Of a DNA stretch of 64,000 nt, positions 12,060 to 22,027 are shown one piece after another (within the stretch, counting starts at the first letter, position 1; every line of letters starts with the position of its first letter). The stretch is from Pardosa pseudoannulata (lineage: Eukaryota; Arthropoda; Arachnida; Araneae; Lycosidae), in NCBI GenBank assembly GCA_032207245.1, contig CM063503.1, positions 59,134,817-59,198,816 of the forward strand, read 5' to 3'. The notes beneath the pieces were generated by a model, which saw nothing but the letters and a program-made list of their open reading frames with translations, was not told the origin of the DNA and searched no databases. The position numbers and the translations under genes were made by a program.

Positions 12060-12560
12060 AAATTACCTCCATTAAAGTCACAGGGGAGCAGGCAGGGGCT
12101 TTCCTCACGGCGTACGGGACGAGTTGGTGATGGTGAGCGGGGCAGTGTCGGTCCGGGCCAAAAACCACACCTCGGTCCCAACGCCCCTTTTTTTTCTTCT
12201 TATGCAATCCCTTCTCTTCGGGAAATTTTCCCACGTCAATTGCCCTTCGGTAGTGCAGGTGGGCTCATTAAAGTAGCCCCTTTTTGTTCAAGCTGACATT
12301 ACTTTTTAGCTCCTACTCCCAGAACTGACGCTTACAGCTCTGTGTTAGCTTGACCGTTATGCTGCCATTCCGTGATCTATCTTCTCTGCAGGGGTCCCTA
12401 AACTTGACGTAAATAATTGGGGTCCTAAATTTCTCAAGGAAAATCCTCCCACGGCTATGCATGCACGTGCAAATCACCATGAGAAAGTACCTCGGTACAA
12501 TATTTTAATCTATCTTCTTAATAGACCGATTACCCCCCAACTCAAAACAAAGTAAAAAAT
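12060..12560. repeat. GC-rich patch, probably an unidentified repeat
   Basis: Composition changes sharply from about 25% to about 50% GC at 12,080 and returns to AT-rich after 12,560. It is not present in copy B. A short string, 'atgagaaagtac' followed by 'atctat', recurs in the GC-richer insertion start at about 45,443-45,475, hinting at a shared repeat family. An 85-codon open frame (12,039-12,296) has low-complexity, non-protein-like content. No family was recognised. Confidence 0.35.
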
Positions 12561-13272
12561 CTGAGTTTATTATTTACTACAAACATGATATACTTTTATA
12601 TATGTTTTATTACTTAACAGATAATAAATCAACAATTTCAAAGGAAGATTCAAGCAAATTGATCTTTTTTTTTTTTCATACAATCAACTGCTGACATGTG
12701 TGTAAAACATTTTAATACACAAAATTATAGTCTTAACTTGAACACTTTTATTAATATTAAAAATATGTTAACATTCACTTTGTATGCACTATGGTATAAC
12801 TATTGAATATCTAACAAATGTTTTTTCTTACATCAACAATGTATACAACAATGAATAGATAATGACCCATGTGCAATCAAAGAAATTTGTATAAATTCCA
12901 TGTACCTAGTAGCAGCGAAGTTAGCCTTTTTTACAACTTATAAACACAAAGCCATTGCTGTGTTCCAAGATATTATTTTGGAGTATTATGTAGAAATATA
13001 ACCATAATTTATAGGTGATGCACAAGATACAGAATAAAATGTTGAGACCCTCCAGTGATACTTATGGCAGTGAAAGTGATATTTCAAAGCTTGAGACTCA
13101 CAACAAAAAAGAGAATGAATGAAGGGGGAAAAAAAGGTTTTGAGGTAATTAGCATTATGTTAAGAATTGTTTAAATGTATAGCTTCTTATATGGTGAGGT
13201 TTATCTTTATGAACATAAGGATAAAATAGAGGTGACAGAAAATAGAATGTCTTAAATAAATTACAATGTGAG

Positions 13273-13278
<6 letters not shown>

Positions 13279-13311
<33 letters not shown>
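13279..13311. repeat. (TA)n microsatellite
   Basis: Uninterrupted TA dinucleotides. Confidence 0.95.
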
Positions 13312-13314
<3 letters not shown>

Positions 13315-15209
13315 AGGACTCGTGACCTGTTTATGAAATTAAAAAAAAGAATGTATGAAGTTTAAATCTTTTTTAATTATGCTTCATAATCAACAACAAT
13401 CTGACCTCTTTCTCTTAAATAAGTCCTAGATTTTGTAGTAAAGAATTAAATAAAACAACACATTTGGTCTGTAGAGTTCACAACATGTGTGCATAAGCTC
13501 TCTCCAACGAATATTGTACAGCAAGTAATTAAACAGGTTATCTCATTACACATCACTCCATGACACTCATGAGTATGTTGCATACGAGAGTTAAATCACC
13601 CATGTTTTATACTTTATGTGAAGCACTAAAGTTTATGCTAGTCCTGGAAAACAGTTTAAATTTTATCTTATTTGCCTGTTATATTAATGAAGCTTTTGTT
13701 TTAATTTTTTATGAATTTATGTAAATTTCATATCAATTTTATATTAACATACAAATATGATAGCTGCATTAAAATCCTACTTTCTTTTAAAAATGTTTTG
13801 TACGTGAGTGTATAAAATTATGATTGGAATACATTTTAAGAAGGAAAATTGTAACATTCCAGAAATGTTTAAATATTTTTCTCTATTTTATATATTTGTG
13901 GTAAATTTAAAAAAAAAATTATGAAATAAAGAAGAAGAAGTTTCTTATTGTGTATGTTATTTATTTTTCATATGTTATTTTTCTTCATAAATTTTTCGAT
14001 TAATAATTACTTTTCACCAGTAGAGAATTAAATTTAATGTTGATAAAGTTCAGATTCTAAAAGATATTAAGAACTTTTCTTCATTTATTAAGCTTTATTA
14101 GCAATTTATTCAATTTTACTTTGTGTTCAAAATATACCAAGTGTAGAATAGGATAAGTATTTGAGAATATATGTACTGTAATGTAAAACAATGAGGGCTG
14201 CTTATGAATGAGAAATGAAAAGGTAGTATAAAAAATTGCTCATGGGCAAGACATTAAGTACTTCCATACAGATAAATTTTTATGGCACTGACAACTGTTT
14301 TGGTGAATTTAGAACTACAGATTCCTATAATCAGATTACTTGAGAATTGCAACTGCCCACTCCAGATCCTGCAAGACCTGCTATATAGGGCTAAGATCTG
14401 TACTAGTCTATATATCTGACTGTTATCTTCACATTCCAGTAAATAGTTGACCAGATAAGCTATATGTGATTGTGTGCTATTATCATTAAAATGAAATCAA
14501 GATGAATTACATCTCCCAAAGTCCTCATGCTGAGAAAATCTTAAAAATATGATAATATGAGGGGAATTCTATAATCTGAAAAAATCAGCAAATTACCAGG
14601 GTTTTTTTAAATAGCACAAATTTGCATTTTCTGTACTTTACTATACTAGAAAGGAATAGAACTAAAATTTTAATTACAAAAAAATAAAAAGAGGCCTAGA
14701 ATGAAAGAAAGCTAAGGCTATTCAAAAATAATGATATCTATACATCCCAACTTTAAGGCATTATCATGATATATTAGTGATATTAATATTAATTTGATGA
14801 TATACTTACGATGTTTTGAAAAGAATTTAAACCAAACACAATCTAAAACAACCAAAAATTAATGGAGTCTAATAATGCTTACGGCAGTAGAAGATAAAAA
14901 ATACTATATTAAGTATAATAGTATTTATTGAAAGTTTACAATAAAATAAATAAACAACACTTAACTGTTTAAGTTCCAAGCAATGTGATTGCAATATTCA
15001 GTTTTTATGTTAAAAGAGACCCGGTACATTTTGAGCGTTGTGGACCACTGATGGTATGCCATTGACTGTTGAAGTCGTGCTCTCAGATTTACTGACACAT
15101 GTAGATCACACAGTTCCTTTTTATATTGTAAGTAATACATTTTACAATAGGCACAATACTGTAATAATAGTGCAATATTGAAGCTTATATGTGCAGAACA
15201 ATAAATAGC

Positions 15210-15264
<55 letters not shown>
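15210..15264. repeat. (TA)n microsatellite
   Basis: About 27 TA units with one interruption. The open frame that crosses it on the minus strand is a poly-Ile-Tyr translation and not a gene. Confidence 0.95.
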
Positions 15265-15267
<3 letters not shown>

Positions 15268-15392
15268 TTGTATATGTGTTTGCAGTCTAGGAACATATAG
15301 TATATAAGATTCTGAGAATGTCGAAGTTAGTATGTTGACATCATGGAATTCAGTAACATGTATAATTTTCTACTAATGTTCTTTTAAATAAA

Positions 15393-15398
15393 TTTATT
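15393..15398 (-). terminator. Poly(A) signal of ZF-A
   Basis: AATAAA on the minus strand, within 'ggattaataaat', about 145 bp past the ZF-A stop. The same context occurs in copy B at 42,248-42,253. Confidence 0.55.
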
Positions 15399-15539
15399 AA
15401 TCCAATACCAACAGAATAAAAATTCTTATCTAACAATTAAATTTACAATATTTTAAAATTTAATACTTTTTTTTTTCTTTTAAAAGTTTATCTCAGCCAG
15501 TTTTTCAGAATGCATACTTTGAAATTCTTTCAATTCATA

Positions 15540-16097
15540 TTACATCTTATCTTTCATTTGAGGCTTATTTTCTTCTTTTGAAGCTCCTTTCAACTTCTTC
15601 TCATATTCATGCTGCTGATAATGTTCTTCAGCTAAATCGGGATCTTCAAAGTCAGCATCGCAATCGGTGCAAAAAATAAGATATCCTCCAGATGCTTTAG
15701 CAAATTTGATTGGAACCATTCTATTGCATTTTGATATCAGTTCGTCAATACGCTTTTCCATTTGCTTAGGGTTTGGAAGAACTGCTGAAGGAGAACTCAG
15801 AGTCTCCAGTTTACGGATACACTGCTGTAAGTTTTCTTCACATGCTCTATCTTGTTTCTCTTCACCTTTTTCTACAGTCCCTAGGTTAACTTCTCTTTGT
15901 TTTCTCCCATAGATGTTCATCTCTGGTGGTCCATACTTTTCACAGTTGAAGGAATCTTCATCATACTTCAAGCTATTGATTTTGTGAGCTTCACTCTGTA
16001 AATGTTCTTCATATTTTAGCTCTTCGCGAAAGCAGATACTGCATTCGTTGCAAAAGAAAAGTTTTCCTTTTGGAGGAATCTTCTGGAAGGAAGCCAT
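15540..16097 (-). CDS. Two-finger C2H2 zinc-finger protein ZF-A (coding exon)
   Basis: The protein has 185 residues and I do not recognise a named family. Finger 1 (residues 14-39) is C16-x2-C19-x12-H32-x5-H38, the spacing of U1/matrin-type fingers, which often bind RNA. Finger 2 (141-164) is C143-x2-C146-x12-H159-x3-H163, the classic spacing. Between them is a charged stretch with an EKYGP-M-IYGR motif (53-65) and helix-prone segments (about 75-125) that could form a coiled coil. The tail (165-185) is Lys/Glu-rich. No signal peptide or membrane segment is seen, so it is probably nuclear or cytosolic. The start is chosen because ATG directly follows a CAG acceptor (16,098-16,100) that is also present in copy B. 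The frame is intact and the copy B protein is similar along its length with frame-preserving changes, which suggests selection. The function as a nucleic-acid-binding protein is inferred from the fingers only. Confidence 0.8.
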   Translation of the reverse strand: MASFQKIPPKGKLFFCNECSICFREELKYEEHLQSEAHKINSLKYDEDSFNCEKYGPPEMNIYGRKQREVNLGTVEKGEEKQDRACEENLQQCIRKLETLSSPSAVLPNPKQMEKRIDELISKCNRMVPIKFAKASGGYLIFCTDCDADFEDPDLAEEHYQQHEYEKKLKGASKEENKPQMKDKM

Positions 16098-16110
16098 CTG
16101 GAATAATGCA
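16098..16110 (-). promoter_or_regulatory. Splice acceptor just before the ZF-A start codon
   Basis: The minus strand reads 'gcattattccag' immediately before ATG. Copy B has 'atgttcttccag' before its ATG (42,927-42,939). The conserved pyrimidine tract plus CAG says the coding exon is not the first exon. Confidence 0.65.
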
Positions 16111-17831
16111 AAATAATATCAAGGAAACAATATCCAAACATGAGAAATTTTCTTGTCTTGTATAAATTTTATTTTAATTACCTAGATTTTGTAGATTAGC
16201 AAAAAATACAAGAATATACCAATATACGATAATTAAAATAAGAAAAATGATGCTACTACAATGAAAACTATAAATGATAGGAAAATTTCATTTTATCCAG
16301 AATATTTTTCAAAATTTTATTCTTATTGATATAGAATAAAATTAATTTATTTTATTGAATTTTTGAAAATTCTGAACTATATAAACTTTGGGCAAGTGAC
16401 AAGTGTTTACTGCTTGCAATATGGCTATGTGTATGGGTCTTCTACTAAGTATAGCTTACAAGTTTGTGCTTTAATAAATCAACTGCCTAAAAGATTATCA
16501 TTGAGATAACTACATTAAAATTAATCATTATATACCCCTAAAGAATTGTCATTAAAAATGAAATCAAGGTGACAAATACATGTATGTAACATGCAACAGT
16601 CTTTATCTACATTACTTTATAAATAACCATAAAGTCAAATCTAATACATTGGTCAGTATCTCCAGGGACTAGTGATTTAAAAAAAAATTTCTTCCAAATT
16701 TTGACTTCAATATAGTACTTTAAGAGTGATAAATTAATTCTAAAGCTTATAATTACATTAAAACCATCTATGACATTGATGGCATGTAATCTCAATATGT
16801 CTGTAAGTTTGCTAAATTGGCATACATAAGGAAAGAGGTGAGGATTTTAATTCCTCCCATGAACAAATTAAAGGAGAAAAGTCCATATATTTTTAGCAAA
16901 GATTAAGATATCACCCAATTTCAGATCTTTATATATTTTATCATACTTATATCAAATATTAGTAAAATTAAAACATAATACGCATTTTTAGTATAATTTG
17001 AAAAAATGCCTAGCACATTATATACAAAAATTTATCTGTCTGTGGGACTTTCACCTGAAACCTCATCACTAAAAGATGTGTCTGTATAACACTAATATGT
17101 CCTATATACACCTGGGATAAATGGCAGACTTTGTCTGGTATTTGGAAAAATGACACCTTTGAAGCCTATTTACCAGGAGCTTTTTCTGAAAAATTCATAA
17201 GAATTTCAATTGCTGTGATATATGAGATATTACTCATTTTAAATTAATCTCCTCTGGCATTTATTTTACAATTTGTGTATCCAATATTATAAAATTTCTC
17301 TCAATTTACAGTGGCATTGTACATTTCAAGACTAAAAATCTTTCTTATAACAGCCTTTATTTGATTAATTATAAAATAAACATTTCTACTCATTTTACAA
17401 GCCTTTTTTTATTGTTCTAGATATGGGAAAATTGTTTAGTTTTGCCAAAGCGCTGTGTTACCTCGAAAATAAGACCTGTTAAAAAATAATCCATTGCATT
17501 ATTTTTCAGTGTACTCCTAAAATAAGCCCTATTTAAAATAGTCACTAATACCGGCGTCATATTACTCAGTGGTCAGGTACGAAAATATGATATTTCCAGC
17601 ATTGATCATGACAAAACAATAAAAAACTTCTTTAAAGTATAAATATATATGCATATGTGTGTCTATCAAGTAACAATTCTTGCAGGAGTAACTATGTATC
17701 TATAACAGAATATAAAGAAATAAATGCAGGAAGTTTTTGCAACATAGGCTACAAGAAGTTGTTATACAATTGAATAGCATGGGAAATAAAATTAGAGAAA
17801 AATGTGTTCTTATATTCTATGAGCAGGCTAC

Positions 17832-17978
17832 ATAGACAAGCAGAACTCATTTCAGAACAGCTCTAAAATTCAATTGACAGGTTTGGGCCTCTAGGCTTGG
17901 AATTAGAGTAGCAAAAGATTCAGAATTGAAATTTATGATGATGTTCCAGAAGAAGTCATTATTGCTGTATTAGAATAA
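17832..17978. other. Copy-conserved frame segment in the ZF-A intron
   Basis: This aligns with 44,495-44,659. The four indels I see between copies all appear to be multiples of three (about 9, 12, 3 and 3 bases). On the plus strand copy B has a 53-codon frame from ATG 44,495 ending DVPEVTTAVLE; copy A ends DDVPEEVIIAVLE at 17,978 but has two in-frame TAG codons upstream and ATA instead of ATG. On the minus strand one frame is open in both copies for about 40-65 codons. AATAAA overlaps the plus-strand stop. The coding strand, if any, is unresolved. Confidence 0.25.
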
Positions 17979-18504
17979 ATAATTTTGTTCATTTTTGAAT
18001 GCTTTTTGAACATCAAAAAATGTATTTCTTAAATCTGAATAAAATTTTTTTGACCAAGAAGAAATTTTAATTATTAAGTATGAAAAATTTAGACTTTTGC
18101 TGATCATAAGTTCTAGTGTGCTGATCATAAGAATGAACATAAAACATATTTTATTTTGGTGTAAACACAAGAGTTTATTTTTTAAAATGACATAAATACA
18201 CCAAATGAAATTCACTTATGGTCAAAATAACTTTTGAAACATGCATTTGAGAAACTAAACTTTTATATAAAAGCCCTTAATCACCCTTTGAGAGATATTA
18301 CTGATATTATTTTAATCAATGAATAACAAATAGTATAATAAATGTTTAGATTTAGATTGGGACGGCAAATAAGAGCACCAGCACCATGACTCAAGGTCTA
18401 TTGTACTGTAATACAAGTTACTTTGTTTAATCACAAACACGCATAATATTAATAGTTTAGTTACACATACTATCATGTGTATAGGTATATTTATAAATAT
18501 ACAT

Positions 18505-18595
18505 GTAGTGAAGCGAAATATAATCTGCATTGATGCAACTATGTAGCCTAAATCTAGGGTATTATGTTGTTAGATTATTTTTCGCTTCACTACAA
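18505..18595. repeat. Palindromic (fold-back) left arm of the retroelement
   Basis: 'gtagtgaagcgaaatataatct' at the outer side (18,505-18,526) is nearly the inverse complement of 18,573-18,594, which lies inside the left inverted repeat. The left end can therefore form a hairpin of about 20 bp with a loop of about 46 nt. The right arm lacks the outer partner. Confidence 0.75.
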
Positions 18596-18608
18596 TTTAA
18601 TTAACTAG
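18527..18608 (+). repeat. Left 82-bp inverted repeat
   Basis: Starts 'gcattgatgcaac' and ends 'ttaattaactag'. It pairs with the complement of 21,129-21,210 with three mismatches (at gcattgaT/Agc, ttcG/Acttc and taatT/Caact). Confidence 0.92.
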
Positions 18609-18644
18609 TAATTCGCGCATCCCCACATTCCTGGATTCTGCAAA

Positions 18645-21136
18645 ATGGAGCAACTTTTGAAACCAGAAAGATTTTATATTGATCCCACGTGCATGGGCAC
18701 TGAATCGAAATGGAAACACTGGAAAAGAACTTTCAATAATTTTCTTGGCCAAGTTACTGGAATTACAGAAGATGATAATCTACAATTATTGTGTAATTAT
18801 ATCTCTGCTAATGTTTTTCATTACATAAGTGACTCTGAAAACTACTTCAACGCTTTCGAAGTACTAGATGCATTATACATTACAAAACGAAACGAAATTT
18901 TTACAAGACACTGCCTAGAGTCTTGAGCTCAACAAACAGGAGAATTTATCAACGAATACCTTAAGATATTGAAGCAAATGAGTAAAAACTGTGAATTCAA
19001 AGCTGTAACAGCAGACATATACAAAGCTGAATACATAAGGGATGCCTTTATACGTGGTCTCAAAATCTCATGTATCCGCAAAAGATTTTTGGAAAATGCA
19101 ACTATTACATTAGAGAAGGCTTATGACCAGGCTAGATCACTTGAGCTAGCTGAGTTACACTCTGCGTCATATTCAAATACGACGAATTTTATTCCAGTTT
19201 CCGCTATTTAACATAGAAATAGTGATGTGGAAGAGCTCCCATCGACTTCAGCTGCCTTGATACGCTCAGAAAAGTGCTTTTTCTGTGGTAATAAACGCCA
19301 CCCAAGAATTTCTTGTCCTGTTAGAGAAACTATGTGTAGAGGATATGACAAAAAAGGACATTATCAACGAGTTTGTAAATCTTGATCTACTCGCTCTTCT
19401 ACTAATGCTACATCTTCTACACTGCTTTTGGCTTCTGTCTTAACAACTCCTCAATGCCTCCAGAAATCCATAACCAAAGTGTTAGTGAATGATGTGGAAC
19501 TAAATGCATTAATTGATATAGGTAGTTCTCTCATCTTTCTGAACGAAAATTTCGTAAAAATGTGTAGAATAAATGTAAAACCATACTTTAGGAAAATAAC
19601 CAATGCCCATAACATCCTTGAGTTTGGATGTTATAGGATGTGGTTCATTAACTCTAAAGATACAGTCTCATATATATCACAATATAGAGGTATTAATCAT
19701 GAAGAATCTGTGTGCAGATTTCCTCATAGGACATGATCTTCTAAATAGCCACTCTTCAGTAGAAATCAAATTCTGTGGTGACAGATTGCCTCTTAAAATC
19801 TGCTCATTGGCTACTGCCAGAGTTCCAGCTGCATCTTTATTTGCCAATCTCACACCAGATTGCAAACTAGTCGACACAAAATCCAGACAGCAGACTTAAG
19901 CAGATAAAATTTTCATTGCTGCTGAAGTAGAGAAATTGCTCAAGGAAGGTGTGATTGAACCTAGCAACTCACCATGGTGAGCACAGGTTTTTGTAGTTAA
20001 AGGAGAAAATCACAAGCCTAGAATAGTAGTTGATTACTCCAAAACTATTAATAAATTTACAATGCTGGATGCCTACCCACTCCCAAAGATTGAAGAGATG
20101 ATTCATAACATATCCCAATTCAAAGTGTTTAGCACCATTGATCTCAAGAGTGCCTATCACCAAGTACCTATCTTAGAATCAGACAAGCAATATACAGCCT
20201 TTGAAGCTTCAGGAAAACTCTTTCAATTCCAACAAATCCCCTTTGGAGTTACTAATGGTGTCCCAGCTTTTCAAAGAAATATTGACAAAATTATCAAGGA
20301 AGAAAAACTCAAAGGTTTTTTTACATACTTAGATGATGTAACAGTTTGTGGTAGGGACCAACACGAGCACGATCAAAATTTGCAGAAATTCCTGAATGCT
20401 GTTAAAAAATATAACCTCATACTGAACAAAGTTAAATGTCAATACTCAACAAAATGTGTCAGAATACTAGGATATTGTATTGAAAATAGAGTTATTGAAC
20501 CTGATCCTGACAGGATAGCACCACTTATGAACATACCCATCCCTAATGACACGGCAACCTTACAAAGGACTCTTGGTATGTTTGCACATTACTGTCGCTG
20601 GATTCCAAGATTCTCAGGAAAAATTCGCCCTCTCTTGCATAAGCATTCCCACTCTCTGAAGAAACTGTGAGAACATTCAACTCCCTCAAGGAAGATGTTA
20701 TGAAAGCATCTTTGTCTGCAATTGAAAACATCCCATTGAGAGTTCAAACTGATGCTTCAGAATTTGCCATTGGGACAATTCTCAGCCAAGCAGAACATCA
20801 AGGCACTCTTCTGTTGAGAAAGAGGCTTATGCCATTGTGGAATCCCTAAGATATTGGAGGCACTACCTGATAGGAAGACATTTTGAAGTCCTCACTGACC
20901 AGAGATCTGTGGTTTTCATGTTTGATCAGTATTAGTCAAACAAAATAAAAAATGAAAAGATTATGAGATGGCGACTGGAATTGGCTAACTTCAAATTTGA
21001 TATAATTTATCATCCAGGTAATCAGAACACTACTGCAGACACAATGTCAAGAATTACTGCAAATATCTTTACAGGAACAGAAACAAACCTCAAAGAGTTG
21101 CACAATAGCCTTTACACCTTGTTGTTTTCTAGTTGA
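18645..21136 (+). pseudogene. gag-PR-RT-RNase H polyprotein of the inverted-repeat element, decayed
   Basis: About 830 codons starting MEQLLKPERF. The gag-like part (18,645-19,200) is followed by a CCHC knuckle CFFCGNKRHPRISC (near 19,278-19,319) and a second one whose second Cys is Tyr (CRGYDKKGHYQRVC). The protease active site reads ALIDIGSS instead of DTGS (about 19,507). RT is clearly Ty3/gypsy-like: GVIEPSNSPW, LDAYPLPKIEEM, STIDLKSAYHQ, PFGVTNGVPAFQR and the catalytic YLDDV (about 20,326-20,340). RNase H shows VQTDASEFAIG, EKEAYAIVESLRYWRHYL and YHPGNQNTTADTMSR. Stops occur at 18,924, 19,209, 19,384, 19,897, 19,978 and 20,934, and frameshifts near 19,670, 20,645 and 20,815. After the RNase H end only about 25 residues remain, and no HHCC or DDE integrase is present. 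Confidence 0.85.
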
Positions 21137-21210
21137 TTAAATTGTAGTGAAGTGAAAAATAATCTAACAACATAATACCCTAGATTTAGGCTACATAGTT
21201 GCTTCAATGC
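21129..21210 (-). repeat. Right 82-bp inverted repeat
   Basis: Inverted partner of 18,527-18,608. It contains the stop codon of the polyprotein frame at 21,134-21,136. Confidence 0.92.
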
Positions 21211-21850
21211 AAACAGTACAGAAGTGTTGCCAAATGTAATTATTAAAACTAGTGTTGCCACAGGAAACAAAATACATTATTCTACTATAATACACATATA
21301 GATTTTACATGTGTGTGCACTTGCTTTAGATAATATTAAATAAAAATAAATTCCTGCAAAAGTATTGCTGTAAATGTTAATTGAACCAATTCTAAGGACT
21401 TATATTCCTTCTTACTAAGAATATGGTCCAAACTGTCAATTAATGGTAGTTTTTTGAAAGTTAATATATTATTTTTAAACTTAATTGAAAGAAGTTTTAC
21501 ACAGGTGTTTATTCTCAAATATATAAAGAGATTGAAGGAAAAAAAGTACTCTATGGTTTTCAGTTTATGTTTAGTGACTTGTACTCTTTGTAAAATGTGT
21601 GTACAAAAGTCTTTTGTTTTTAAAGGGCCCGGTATCCTTTTAAAAGTAATTTTATTTTTTATATTACGGGAATTTTTTTTTCCTTTTCAAAAGGAATTTA
21701 CAAATTACTTTTTTGTTGCAGGTTTATGAGAAATTTTAAAATAGTAACCATGAATTTAAAATTGATCCATAGGTTTTTTTTATCCAGGATTGAGAAATGA
21801 CTATGCTTAACTCAAAATGTTTAAAGTTTTAATTTTGTTTAATCACTTAA

Positions 21851-22027
21851 CTCTTTCCCTGACGCAGGCCTAATAACACGCGGAGACAAATCCAACTTTT
21901 ACCTGGTAACGGCATGTTTTCACGCTTGGAATTTTTTATTTTAAGGCATCCATTTTAGCAATTTAATTGTTAAATTGCCTGCCAGTCCACGGTAGGATTT
22001 AAATACTCCCTGTCGCCAGGGAAAGAG
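21851..22027. mobile_element. piggyBac-type MITE, 177 bp
   Basis: Perfect TTAA duplications flank it (21,847-21,850 and 22,028-22,031). The ends are inverted repeats 'ctctttccctgacg' and the complement of 'cgccagggaaagag' (13 of 14). TTAA targets and CCCTTT-like ends are the mark of piggyBac elements. Copy B near 51,965-51,980 has the uninterrupted site, so the insertion followed the duplication. No coding capacity. Confidence 0.85.

Larger units (their letters stand above)
7010..15340. other. Copy-A-only block, no recognisable gene
   Basis: Copy B passes directly from sequence like 7,000 (at 41,650) to sequence like 15,350 (at 42,210) through about 560 bp of unmatched DNA. The 8.3 kb here is therefore either an insertion in A or a loss from B. 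It is AT-rich and has no long open frame with protein-like composition. It contains the 2 kb tandem repeat, a GC-rich patch and two TA arrays listed separately. Nothing was recognised at 11,100-12,050 or 12,560-15,200. Confidence 0.6.
15340..18500. repeat. Segmental duplication copy A, block 2 (ZF-A 3' half)
   Basis: Collinear with 42,205-45,090. The match covers the zinc-finger exon, its polyadenylation signal and about 2.4 kb of upstream intron, for example 'ttaattacctagattttgt' (16,176 and 42,993) and 'gcaggctacat.gacaag' (17,825 and 44,487). Confidence 0.88.
18527..21210 (+). mobile_element. Integrase-less gypsy-like retroelement enclosed by 82-bp inverted repeats
   Basis: The element is 2,684 bp. 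The ends 18,527-18,608 and 21,129-21,210 are inverted complements of equal length (82 bp) with three mismatches. No direct LTRs were found. The whole interior is one decayed gag-protease-RT-RNase H frame: its ATG is 37 bp inside the left repeat and its stop codon (21,134-21,136) lies within the right repeat, leaving no space for an integrase. Copy B gives the empty site (about 45,075-45,090, 'tttataaggatacac'). The inserted DNA may be slightly larger than the repeats (about 18,505-21,287), with 'atacat'/'atacac' as a possible imperfect target duplication. Confidence 0.8.

Noticed and set aside
18505..21287. Reading the inverted-repeat retroelement as an ordinary LTR element with short palindromic LTRs
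   Set aside because: The two ends match only in inverted orientation, and the match includes about 15 bp on the inner side of the would-be LTR. No direct repeat of either end was found.
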